Assembly (NCBI RefSeq): GCF_024323335.1
Contig: NC_066579.1
Location: 236,085,475-236,149,474 of the forward strand
Length of the DNA stretch: 64,000 bases
Direction: 5' to 3'
Origin: Lathyrus oleraceus
Lineage: Eukaryota; Streptophyta; Magnoliopsida; Fabales; Fabaceae
In this document: positions 20,899 to 32,557 of the stretch, in pieces
How the letters are laid out: the number at the start of each line of letters is the position of its first letter
Position numbering within the stretch: the stretch's first letter is position 1
Notes under the pieces: model-generated
Databases searched by the model: none
Told to the model about the DNA's origin: nothing
Seen by the model: the letters and a program-made list of their open reading frames with translations, nothing else
Made by a program: the position numbers and the translations under genes

Positions 20899-22391
20899 TT
20901 CAGGCAAGTAACTGCATAACAGAGATAAGATCATTGAAGTATCAGAATATTTTCAACAGTTCTCCAACTTTCTCAAGGCTGCAATACAGGTCAAAAGTGG
21001 AAGAGAGAATGATGTCATTGTAGTTCAACGTACCCTTTTTCCACGAAATTACCATTTTCCAATTTGTAAAGATCTATGGAATCACGCTGTTGGCTGATTA
21101 CCATCCTATCAAATCAATTTGAGCCTTTCTATATTTCTTGGCACTCTTAATTTTCATTTCAATTTACGAATGTTCTTTTACTTTGACAGATATGTTTTGA
21201 AACAAAAGTTTTGAATTAAAAGCAGTTTTTGAAAAATATAAAGATTATTTATTTTGATTTGTGGACATCAATAAAAGGATTGAGACATGTGGTCCCAGTA
21301 ATTCTGAAATCATGTGATTCCAACTAGACATGTTCATATTACTATCCTTATATGTATATGATGAAAAAAATCTCCACAGGTGTCTTGGCAGTAATATTTC
21401 TTCAGCAGAGGTTGTGATTCTGGATATCCCCAGCTATGCTTCCTAGTTTTCCTCAAGAAATCATGCAAGAAATATTTCAAGAAGTTTATTCCCTTCACTT
21501 GGGGCATGAAGACTCCCCAGTTAATTGATCATGAAGACTCCCCAGTTTAATTGATCATGAAGACTCCCCGGTTAATTGATCATGAAGACTTTGATCCAGG
21601 TTTTAAGTTACAGATTTGGCCTATGGGATTACTACAGGTATTTCCCCAATAATTTATTAAAGCGGGATCAGCAATGTCCCCAGCAGAGGATGAGAAGGAA
21701 GATTTGATTTCCCTGAGCAGGAGTAATACAGAGGTCTCCATCCCTCAGCGAGTGAAGAAAGTTGATATTCAGAAACTACAGGGAATCTCCTGTTGTTCTC
21801 TGTCCATTCAATAGAAGGATATGTCTCCTCCTCAGTAATGTTTTGTAGTAAAAGAAGAGTGTGTTATGCATTTTAAGCAAATTCAAGAATTGCAGGATTT
21901 CTCCTAAATTCTCATTTATATTCAAAGGTCAGACATCACTGTTCCCCGGCAGAGTCTCCTAGAGGAAAGATCTCGTAACCAGATATCAGACACCATAATC
22001 CCCTGCAGATTCTTCAGATACAGAAAGTCCCCATGATAATTAAAGCAAAAAATCAAGGATAGATTTCCCCTATATTCTTATTCCCTGGAAAGATACCACC
22101 TATCCCCAGCGGACTTTATCCCCAGCGGAGTCTTCCAGAAGAATAATCCCTTCTGCATTATCAGCAAATTCAAGAATTGCAGGACTTCTCTTACAATATC
22201 ATCTTATTTCCAGAGGATAACACCTTGTATCCCCAGCGGAGTCCTCAGAAAGGTCCAATCCTCATATACCTCACAAATTCAAGAACCACAGGGAATCTCC
22301 TGCATTTTTGAAGTAGAAGGCATCTCCATTCTTCTACGGAATCCTCAGCAGAGACAGACTTTTAAACATCCTCACAGAAAGTTCCCTGGTT
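20899..22391 (+). other. 3' noncoding region of element B before the hairpin array
   Basis: There is no gene. Near 21505-21600 a unit containing CATGAAGACTCCCC and GTTAATTGAT is repeated three to four times. From about 21640 to 22350 short phrases such as TCCCCAGCGGAGTC and TCCCCAGCAGAG recur irregularly, the degenerate minisatellite style known for Ogre 3' regions. Confidence 0.6.
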
Positions 22392-23266
22392 CTACCTGCA
22401 ACTTTGAGTTGGTAGCGTGCTTTCGTCTTTGAGTTTAGCACAGATTCCTTTTGATTCCACCTTCGTCTTTGAGTTGGTGAAGTACCTGCAACTTTGAGTT
22501 GGTAATATGCATTCATCTTTGAGTTCGCACATTTTCCTGTGATTCCATCTTCGTCTTTGAGTTGATGGAGTACCTTCATCTATGAGTAGGGTATGTTTGA
22601 TCCTTGTTGAACTGATAGTGTGCTTTCATCTTTGAGTCTGCACAGATAACTTCTGATTCCATCTTCGTCTTTGAGTTGATGGAGTACCTTCATCTATGAG
22701 TTAGGTACATTTTGTCCTTCCACCGTCATCTTTGAGTCGGTAATGATAAACATCTCCAGGAGAATATGTTCTAAATTCTTTTAAACACCTTTGTCAATGA
22801 ATCCGTGGTTGCCTTCAACTTTGAGTCGGCGTTTCTCTGTCTACCTCATCAATGAGTTGGTAGTGTGCATTCAACTGTATGTCTGCACAATGATCCTTAG
22901 ATCTGATTCTTCATCTACACCATCATCAATGAGTTGGAATTTGATTTCCCTAGCAGTGTTATTATCAATCTTTTGAAGCTTGCCTTCAACTTTGAGTTGG
23001 CATGTCCTGTTTACCTCATCAATGAGTGGGTAGTGAGCTGTCAACCATGAGTTAACGCAGTTCGATTCTTATTATGCCCTTGTTATACCTTCATCCTTGA
23101 GTTGGTATTCATCTTTTCTGTTACCTCCATCTTTGAGTTGGTAATGTACTGTCACATCAGTACTCTTGTTATATTGATCTTTTCCCACTTTCATCTATGA
23201 GATAGTGATGTATCGTCAACATTGAGTCGATATCTCTTTTCCTCCTATTTTCCATCTATGAATAGG
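22392..23266 (+). repeat. Array of about twenty hairpins with conserved loop and variable stems (element B)
   Basis: The loop is close to TTCATCTTTGAGTT (about 14 nt) in every unit, while stems differ and stay paired. Examples: CTACC/GGTAG 22392-22415; GTGC/GCAC 22417-22441; CACC/GGTG 22458-22479; TCCATC/GATGGA 22544-22569 and 22658-22683; GTACC/GGTAC 22684-22708; GCC/GGC 22811-22830; CTACC/GGTAG 22841-22863; TGTGC/GCACA 22864-22889; TGCC/GGCA 22981-23002; ATACC/GGTAT 23085-23108; TTACC/GGTAA 23121-23144; CACT/AGTG 23186-23207; TATC/GATA 23211-23232; CCTAT/ATAGG 23244-23266. Function unknown; the pattern implies selection on the RNA or single-stranded DNA fold. Confidence 0.9.
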
Positions 23267-23482
23267 TAGTGAATCTTCCCCAGCTGAGTATTCTCAGTGT
23301 TTACTTTCATGCATTGAGTCGGTGTATGTCCTTCCCCAGTAGAGTTTGCACTCCTGCGTATCTGTGTCTGTCTGTATTTTGCATCATGCATACATGCATT
23401 TGCGGTCAAATTTTGTGGTGTTTGTCATATTTAATTACCTTACGCCATTCGATAGCCTCCGGCTATCTGGCCTAAGTTAATT

Positions 23483-23495
23483 AAATAGGGGCATC
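23483..23495 (+). other. Polypurine tract of element B
   Basis: AAATAGGGGCATC lies directly before the 3' LTR TG at 23496. It shares the AAATAGGGG core with elements A and C. Confidence 0.88.
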
Positions 23496-24524
23496 TGTCG
23501 CACCCCAAAATTTGGCTTTGGCTTTGTTGACCACATCTTGATTAATCTCGTTGTCTCGTATTCATCTCAATTTCTTAAACTTTGCGTGACAACTGGTTTG
23601 ATTAGGTTTTGTGTGTTTTCGTTGCTTACCGTGTTGTATTTCGTTGTTTTAGCAAAACCTGGCCGATATCGTTGCCTCGTATTTATCTCGCTTATCTCTT
23701 TTGTGCGTGGCATCGCTTCGATTAGGTTTTGTGCGTTTTTATCTATTTAATTGTTTGTTTGTCGGTATTTTGACTGTATTTCGAATATATTAGAGTTTTC
23801 GTATTGTCCGATTATTTGTGATTGTGTTTGTCAGCGTTTTCGTGATGTCGTGTTGATTTTATTATTTCCTAGGGTTGTTTATTTAATTACGTGTTGTGCC
23901 GTGTGATTTAATCGAGTCTGTTTGAGTCGTGTTGTTGATTTTACTGGTTTACCGGTTTACTGGTTTATTGGTTTTATCAATTTGTCTGTTTTGCTGTGCA
24001 AATTGTCATCGTTTTTTATCGCGTTCGTGTCGCTCGATTTTATCGTATTTTAATCGTGTGCCGTTAATATTATTTGTGCTTAATATTAATTGTGTTTAGT
24101 TGTTAATTAGTTTATTTAATTAGGATTAATATTATATTAGTTTATTATTATTATTATATAATATAAAATATATATTATTAATTTATGTTAGATATTTTTT
24201 AGGTTTCTTATTGTTTAAGTAATCTAAATATATATTATTAATTTATGTTAGATATTTTTTAGGTTTCTTATTGTTTAAGTAATCTAAATATATATTATTA
24301 ATTTATGTTAGATATTTTTTAGGTTTCTTATTGTTTAAGTAATCTAAATATATATTATTAATTTATGTTAGATATTTTTTAGGTTTCTTATTGTTTAAGT
24401 AATCTAAATATATATTATTAATTTATGTTAGATATTTTTTAGGTTTCTTATTGTTTAAGTAATCTAAATATATATTATTAATTTATGTTAGATATTTTTT
24501 AGGTTTCTTATTGTTTAAGTAATC

Positions 24525-24558
<34 letters not shown>

Positions 24559-24976
24559 GTTAGTAAGAAGAAGGAGAAAAAGAGGTGGATCAGTAAGGAA
24601 AGAAACAGAGAATTGAAAAGAAATATTTTTCCAAAAGCATTACCGTATTTCACTTGTTCTTCATTTTCGGTAACCCAAAATCGTCCCGATTATTCACCGA
24701 AACACAAAACCGATTTCATATCTTTGAAGTTCGTTGAGTCCGGGTCACAAATATCCAAGGTTCATTTCATTCCGGCGTCGTTTCACCGATCAAAAGCGAC
24801 GTTGAAGTCAGGTACTCACGAAGGCAGCCAGCACTGCGTCGGTGACGGTTTCCAGCTTTCGGTCGATCATTTGGACGATCAGAAGTTCATCCTCTTCACA
24901 CAAGGTAATATTCTTCACTTATCTCTGAAATCGGCAAAGTTCCGGCTTGCCGACATGTGTTTTAATATATTATTTA

Positions 24977-25031
<55 letters not shown>

Positions 25032-25059
25032 TTATTTATTTAGATATATAATAGACAAA

Positions 25060-25146
<87 letters not shown>

Positions 25147-26155
25147 ACTTTTGTTTACTCAATATTGTTTATCTTTTATTATTATTTTGCATATATGTTT
25201 TATTTAAATGTTAGTTAAATTAATTATTTGTTTAAATGTTTATTTTAATTAAATGTTTATTTATATCAAATGTTTATTTTGTCTAAAGTAAATGTTTATA
25301 TTGTTTTTTTTATATTTGTTTATGTTGTTACTAACCGTTTCGTTTCAGTTTCAGCTCGATTAACTCCACTAACTATTCGTAATACTAACTATTCATAGCT
25401 AACTGTGTTGTAATAATTTACTTTCTCGCATTTTTTATGTCCTGTATTGTGTGTTTAATCGTATTGTTCACGTTTTATGTTAAAAAATCGAAAAATCCAA
25501 AAAAGAGAAACCCGATGCGATTCCAACTGTCGCCGTTTAGGAAACCCTTTTCACACACTCACAAGCTTACTCTTGGGCTTCCTTATAATGAGCCCATTTA
25601 TTTATTGTTTCAGGGTTTAGGCTCATTCAAATCCTTTGCCAGCTTTGGCTTTTCAGTTTAAAAACATTTTCAAAAGGACGTGTCAGTCTCGAAGCCTCCC
25701 GCCTAGGTCGAGCAAGAGATGGCAAGACACGCCAATCTAAAATCAACAAAACAGACTTTCCCCTTTTCTTTTGGGAGAACTACGTGGATTCTGATTTCTC
25801 CATTGCGCCTTGGAGATACGTAGGCATGAAGTCTACGACTTTATCGAGTCCAAAAACAATAAAATCAAGTTCTTTTCTCATCTCCCCAATCAAACGATCA
25901 AAGCGAAAAAAGCAAAGCATTCACATAAACATAAGCAAAAAGGTTCCTGTGGAGTACCACAGATGTAGAGGGTGCTAATACCTTCCCTTTGCATAACCAA
26001 CCCCCGAACTAGTAACTCTAAAGGGATTTATCGTTATTTTTCCCTTCCTCTTTTTGGATAAAATAAAAGACGGTGGTGACTCTTGCATTTAAAATATTTT
26101 TCAAACGGGTTAAGTTCAATCAATACTTAATCTCGTGAAAAATCCCGCAGCGACA
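23496..26155 (+). repeat. 3' LTR of element B
   Basis: This 2,660-bp repeat is nearly identical to 11039-13859 apart from repeat copy numbers: six 60-bp units (about 24170-24530) and shorter AT runs (24981-25146). The conserved 3' module is present: CTGTGG-AGTA-CCACAG at 25947-25962, and TGGTGACTC at 26074-26082, where the 5' LTR has TGGCGACTC. The target duplication CCTAG follows at 26156-26160. Confidence 0.95.
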
Positions 26156-26160
26156 CCTAG

Positions 26161-28775
26161 TAATTTTGGACGGCGAAAGGAAAAAGGAAAATGAAACAAG
26201 AGGAGTTTGCACGAGAGATCACCTCTTTAGACCACCGCTCGATTTCGCTGCAACAGGTAAACACCTTCGCCAATCTTGTATTCTTGTTGATCATGACTAG
26301 TAGTAGTTCATTTCTTTGACCATAAAACAAACGAGTATAGAGGTATCCCCTTTGGTTTGGGATTCTCTTTCCCAGTTTGAGCTTTAGTTCTATTTTTCGC
26401 TGTTTTCGTGTTTACTTTCGTGTTCTGTTTGTTTTTCCTTCATTGCTCAAATGGTGGAAGGTTTTATTTTTTAAAAAAAAGAACAGTTGGATTTGCCTGA
26501 GGGAGAGAGACAATCGTTTTGATTGAATGCACGTTGGTTTCTTCCAGATTTCCTCGTATTTGGTTCCTTTTTTAAAACACAATTGAAAACCCTCTGTTGG
26601 AAAGTGCACCGCGTGATTAAAGCTGGTGATGACCGTTCGCTTCACCTGCTCTCCATTATTGCGCTGTCAGCTAGCCATTAAGGAGATTTTCTTTCCCTTT
26701 GTTCGGTTACCCAACAGCCATGCGGCTAGAATGACCTTTGGGATCCTTCTTCCTGTTCATTTGGGTCCACTTCTGAAGTGGTCCTCCATTGACCCAGCGG
26801 CCCATGTTACTAGTTAGCGTTAGTTTTTTTAATTTAATTTGGTTGTAATTGTTTTATATGTTGGCCACGGTTAGCTTACCAGCTGATAGCTTGTGGCCGG
26901 GTGGGAATGAAGATAATCGCCTCCCTCTTAGTCCTAGGTTCGATACCCGTGTGGGGCATTTTTTGGGTTTTTCTTAGCATTTAAATTTTTGATGCTATTC
27001 TTTTTAATTTACTCATATTTATGTTTTAATCCAATTTCTCCTATACTCATATTTTTAATGTTTACCCCTTTTATTTATTTTAATTGACAAAGCATCAATT
27101 TTAATTTATGGATTCAACCCCTTTCATGTTGTTTATTCCATGATTATTTTTATCGATATATATTGATAGTATTTCGCCGCATTATGATTAATCGCACATG
27201 ACATTTCGATTGTTGTCAATATGCGCAAACCGGCTTTGAGCACATTACATAGGATTTTGGTTCATTTCTCAATTTTCATTTCCCTTGCACGTCTTTGCAT
27301 TATGTGACTTTGATTCGTATCCTCGCATCCCGATTTTTATCCGTGCACGTCCCAATTTTGCTTCTTTCAATTTAATTTTTGAATGTCTTATGAATACAAC
27401 TTGTTGTGTTGTCTATTTTTTCGCATGGCTTACTCTTGGGCCTTCTTACAATAAGCCCATTCCCTTGCACCTACACTCATGCATTACTTGTTTGTTGATC
27501 GAACCCGATTTAATTATTTCATTACTTTGAATCCCCATTCGAAAAAATGTACCCCACTCCCATGATGTGTAATAATTTTACCGTTTATTTCTTTATTTGC
27601 TTGACTGTTTAGCTAGTTACTAACACAAAGAATAAAATCAACCATTTCCAAAAGATCAAAAATAAAAACTCGATCCAACGTCGAGCATTTTTCTCAATAA
27701 ATCAATCCATCCATTTCTATTCATCCATTTCTACCCATTCCCTTTCTTTCAAACCATTTCATTCAAATCTTTCTCAATCGTCCATCAAACGCTTGATCCA
27801 ACGTCAAGTCATTTTCACATTAAAAAACTCAAAAGTACTTAATTACTATTTAACATTTTTCAATAAGGATGGAAATGGAACGTGGTGGATACCACGCACT
27901 TCTGAGGCTAAGATTCTAGATGGATATCTAGCATATCTTAGCTCTCGCCATCATCCAAAATCATCAACGCGGTTTCGTCAAACCCTTTCTCAATCAAATT
28001 CAAAAACACTTAATTCTTATTAAATACTTTTGCAAATAAGATGGAAATGGAACATGGAGGATACCACGCACTCCTGAGACTAGGATTCGAGATGGATATC
28101 TCGCCCATCCAAGTTCTCGCCATTACTCAAAACACATCCAAACCAATCAAACTTTTTTTTGTCACCGTCGTGCGATTGATCCTTAAACCCTTTCTCCAAA
28201 GAAAGGTACTTTGTTTCAAGACAATGCAAGGCAATGTTTCTCCACCTGTTTTGGGTAGTCCAACAATATTTTCGTCGATTGACACAAAGTAGCTTTCGCT
28301 AAAATCGACCAACAAACAAACATTTTCTACCCAGAAGTACGTAAGCCTTGATTTCTCTATTGAGATACGTAGGAGCAGGATTTGTAAATCTTGTCAGGCC
28401 CACTAATAAAAAACTTAGGTTTAGTCCTTCGTCGAAAATCCAAAAACATTCTTCTCTCTTCTATTCTTTCTTTCCCACCTAATAACTTGAAAAGCTTAAC
28501 ATTTCAAACTAACCCACACAACTAACCCAACAGTTCCCGTTGAGTAAAACGGACGTGAGGGGTGCTAATACCTTCCCCTTGCGTAATCGACTCTCGAACC
28601 CTGATTTGTTTGCGACGACCAATGTCATTGTCGTTCTTTTTTGGGTTTTATCGATATTTCCCCTTTCCTTTTAGGAATAAATAAAGTTCGGTGGCGACTC
28701 TTTTCAGTCCATCATTGCGAGCGTGCGATTGCGCTTCGCTAGGTCGTTCTCTCATTTCTTTTCCGAGGTACGACA
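26161..28775 (+). repeat. 3' LTR of element A, second segment
   Basis: The LTR resumes after element B. It holds an exon-like start ending at CAACAG|GTAAAC (GT at 26257), a tRNA-like stretch (26857-26965), and AT-rich noncoding sequence to about 28300. The conserved 3' module follows: TCTC/GAGA hairpin near 28360, CCGTT/AACGG hairpin at 28537-28552, block GGTGCTAATACCTTCCCC at 28561, AATAAA near 28676, and TGGCGACTC at 28692-28700. It ends GGTACGACA, which pairs with the TGTCATACC start as terminal inverted repeats. I see no gene here. Confidence 0.82.
26857..26965 (+). other. tRNA-like or SINE-like segment in the LTR of A
   Basis: GGTTAGCTTACCAGCTGATAG resembles a pol III A box region, and about 60 bases on, GGTTCGATACCC resembles a B box; a T-rich run follows. 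This is the layout of a tRNA-derived SINE head. No target duplication is clear, so it may be chance or an old insertion. Confidence 0.35.
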
Positions 28776-29520
28776 CTAATTACTAGTTAACTCCCTAATT
28801 TCTAGTTGGAACCAAAATAAACAAGATTCAGGCCCAAACAAAACCAGAATCTGGCCCATTACATTGCAGCAACAAGGGCGGTACGAACTGGGTTTAGATA
28901 ATATGCCTCAACGTAGAATCCATTACTAAAATCAGGGGAGGTGCACTTAGTAGTCAAAGCCAGAAAAATGGAGTCCAAGAAAAAAAGAAAAATGGAGGTG
29001 CGAATAGGTAAAAGGATTGGGATTTCTAAACTGGTCCATGTTCAAACCCGAATCCAAGCGTAGGAGATGTTTTCAAAATAACAGAGTGAGTTCATCCTCC
29101 ACCGCGGCGACTTCGTCATCCTCGTCCATGGCCTTCAAAGCACTGCACCGCCACCGTACAACCATCAGACGGGGAAGCAATAAACGCGTTCATGCTCACG
29201 TTGATTATCACCTCCATCAATCGGGTTCGCATGTGAAGTGTAATCAAGAAAATGAAACGCAGAAGCAAGAGAACTCACCGGTTTTGATCTCAAGCGCGGC
29301 GGTGAATCAGGTATCCACGTATACTTTCCTTTCGTCTTCCCTCCGCAACCTCGTTTCTTCTTCTTCTTCTTCAGTTTTCCAATCAGATCTCGTTCCAGAA
29401 CGTGAGCGTGAGGTGTAAGGGGGGTTGAGAGAGTGATGATTGATCTTAGCTCGTACACGTTGAAGCTTCAAGAGGAAGCTTCAATGGCCTAAAAAATGGA
29501 TCTCTGAGTGAGGGTGCAAG

Positions 29521-30726
29521 TAGGGGTGTGCAAAAAAACCGGTTATCCATAATCAAATTGGTATCCAAATTGATCCACTTTAAAAAAACCAAACCAAATG
29601 CTAAATAAAAATTTGGGTATCCATTTTGTTGTCCAAGTATAAATCGGTACCCATTATAAAAATTTGGTTTTGTTATTGGTTATCCAAATTTTACTATGTG
29701 TTAAATTTTTATATTTGTATGTTTTCATGTTTTATCACATTATAAATCAATTTTATATTTTAAATTTTATAAAAAATTTATTTTAAAAATAAAAATCAGA
29801 TTTTTTTTTTCACCAAAAATATTATATTTGGACATTTTTTTCGAAAAAATTATATTTGATATTTTTTTCAAATAAAATTATTATTTTTTTCTAAATAAAA
29901 AAGATATTTTTTATCAAAAATATTTTGTATTTTTTATCAAAAATATTTTGTATTTTTTTCAGTAAAAAAAATAGATTTTTTTTATTTTTTTTTATTTTCA
30001 GAATATAATTTTATTATTTTCAACTTTTTTATATATATTTTTTTTTCTTTTTTCTGAATATTTGTTTATTTTTTTCTTAAAAAATTGTTTTTTTTTATGT
30101 TTTTTAAATTTTAAAAGAAAAAATATTTTAAAACCTCGTAAAATTTGTTTATGAACAATTATGAGAGATTTTAGAAATTTAAACAATTTTTTTGATGAAT
30201 TATTTATTTTATGAACAATTATGATTTATAGAGATATGATTCATAATTATTTTATTTTATGACCGTTTTTATATAATGCATCATACTTTGGGATTGTTTT
30301 TAATCGAGATATTATTTATGGTGATTATAAAAGTTAAATTTAAAGTGATTTTTTAAAATAAATATTTTTTTATATAAAATAGTTTTATAATTAGTGAAAA
30401 TAAAAAAGTTAGTTAAAAGAAAATAAAATTATTTTTGATATAAAATTGATTTTTTAAAAATATAGTTTTAAAAACTATTTTTTTATATAAAATTGGTTTT
30501 GAAATTGATTTTTTTAAGAAAATAAAAATTTGGTTTTAAAGAAATTGATTTAAAACTGTTTTTTTTAAACTATTTTTTTTTTGAAAAATCGGTTTAAAAC
30601 CGAATCGATCCACTTATAAACCGATTTCTAAAAAATAAATTGGTTTTATGAAAATGGTTTTAAGAACCAAACCGAACCATATATATGGTTCAATTTGGTT
30701 TGGTTCATGATCCATGCACACCCCTA
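29521..30726. mobile_element. Non-autonomous hAT-like DNA transposon
   Basis: The terminal inverted repeat is TAGGGGTGTGCA at 29521 and TGCACACCCCTA ending at 30726. It is flanked by a perfect 8-bp target duplication GGTGCAAG (29513-29520 and 30727-30734). The interior is 1.2 kb of very AT-rich sequence. Subterminal copies of ACCGGTT/AACCAA-like motifs are seen near both ends. An 8-bp duplication with a TAGGGGTG end is characteristic of the hAT superfamily. No transposase is encoded. Confidence 0.92.
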
Positions 30727-30799
30727 GGTGCAAGGGAGAAGAGTTGCAAAAAAACCAAAGTGAGAGAGAATGAATCCCCAAAAGGGTTAGGCCCTCGGT

Positions 30800-30808
30800 T
30801 ATATATAG
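30800..30808 (-). promoter_or_regulatory. TATA box of LTR K
   Basis: The - strand reads GCTATATATAACC, about 2.5 kb into the LTR, followed by a leader-like sequence. It is the only strong TATA box in the segment. Confidence 0.5.
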
Positions 30809-32501
30809 CAGAACCGTGACTAATTCGGTTAGCAATCAGTTAGATTGAACTCAGTGAGTTCTAACCATTAACTCACTTAGTGGATGATTCCCCCTCCAAT
30901 GGATTGTCAATTGGCTATATAAAGTGTTAATGTTGTGACTGGCCACTGCAACTTGTAAGCTTTTTGATTGGTTGTTAAACTGTGAGTGAAGTTAGGAAAT
31001 AGTTTGTTAAAATGCAGTTAGTTGTGACTTCTGTCAGATGACAGTTAGAGTTAATTTGTTATATGTTTGGCCAAGTTAAATTCTAGGGAGTTAAATTCTG
31101 TCATATGAGTTTGCTAAGTTGATTTCTTTTAAGTGGAAACTAGCTCAAATTGGTTCAATTAGTTAACTGTTAATTGAATGGTTTTGCATCAGTTTGCATT
31201 GCCTAGCTTTTGAGAATGGATGTATTCATGTTGATGAATGTTGCAGGACTATCATGATGTAATGCATAGCCCTGTTATCTGCTTTTTCCTTGCTTCCAGT
31301 TTCGCATTGTGTGTTCATGCTCTAGTTTGATGTTAGGACATACTAGACTTATCATGTTGAGCACATAAAATAATGGAAAATATGGTGTGTTCTGCTTGCA
31401 CTAGTTTGAATTGTTATTTGCTATTTATGAATAATGATGATAAATTTGTTAAAATTGTTGATTAAAATGGTAAACCAAAAGTGAAATTAATTAGGTTAAT
31501 GCAAATTCTGCCTTTGAGGGGAATGCTAGCAGATTGTCAAGGCTGTTATTGAAATGGAATATGCAATTGGTGTGTTAGTAAGATGAATTGTCATGGACTG
31601 TTATGTTGCTATGTAATGTTGTCATGAACATGATGCTATGATGCTATGCATTGCTATTTGTTTGGACATGATGAATTGCATTGTTACTGTTCATGTTGTT
31701 AGTTATGCTTGGATGTTACCACATGCTTGATGTTTGTTTAATTTGCTGCAGGTTTTATGTTCTTGGCCTTGCTTGGATACTACATGGTTGAAGCCAAAGT
31801 GGTGGAAAGGATGGTGGACCTTGAAGATGGAAGTTGATACTTGTAACCATTTAGGACTTGTATATTTAGAACTTGTACAACTTGTTTTAATGAGATGTAA
31901 TAGCTATTAACAATTATATATGCAACATGACCTTTGATAACATTTCAATCAATTTCTTTATATTCATTCCATGCTATCTATGTATATGTGCATGTAAAAC
32001 TTCATGTATGAATGTAAAATGGACCAAGACTCTATGTATGATAAATGAAAGTGGAAATGGATGAGTGAATTCAAAGACTTGAATGCCCTTCTTTAAGCAT
32101 GCCATAATGAAGTAGGTGTATGGATGAATGGAATTAGAAGATTCAAAATACATTCTTATTCATGTGTGGTATGTATGAAGTGAAAAGATGATGATGATTA
32201 ATGTGGTTGGTTTATGAGTGAATATTGTCATGAAAAGCTTGAAGAGAATTGAATTATTGCTTGTATAAGGTCATGGAATGGTGCATTGATTCATGAAGGG
32301 AAAATGAATGGTTTAGAGGATCATGAAGTGGATTTTGGCCTAGAATTGGTTCTTTGAATGAAATGATAGGCCATGATACTTGTGAAATTGTGTAGGGTGG
32401 CATATTCTTGTCTTGGACTTGGAAATGGTGAAATGTGAAAAGAATCAAGACTTTTGACATGGACATGAATTGAAAGTAGTTTGAAAATGGCTTATAGAAA
32501 G

Positions 32502-32557
32502 TGGTTGACTTTGGTCAACTAGTTGACCAAAAAGTCAATAGTTGACTTTGGTCAACT
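32502..32557. promoter_or_regulatory. W-box cluster in the U3 of LTR K
   Basis: Six TTGAC or GTCAA cores stand within 56 bp in alternating orientation. They form an imperfect palindrome around CAACTAGTTG (32517-32526). WRKY factors bind TTGACY, and clustered inverted W boxes are known pathogen- or elicitor-responsive elements. Single W boxes recur in LTRs C, J and H. Confidence 0.5.

Noticed and set aside
28692..28700. TGGCGACTC near LTR ends taken as the primer binding site
   Set aside because: It lies inside the LTR, 54-75 bp before the terminal CA; the true PBS of B (13863) and G (48099) stand just outside the LTR. It is reported as a separate finding.
29017..29458. Ser-rich (+) and Lys-rich (-) open frames near the hAT-like insertion
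   Set aside because: Low complexity, no family recognised, and within the leader region of LTR K.
31260..31310. CATTG at 31305 as the second target duplication of LTR K
   Set aside because: The bases after it do not form a credible LTR end, and the TATA box and leader of K lie further left; the true end seems lost beyond element A.
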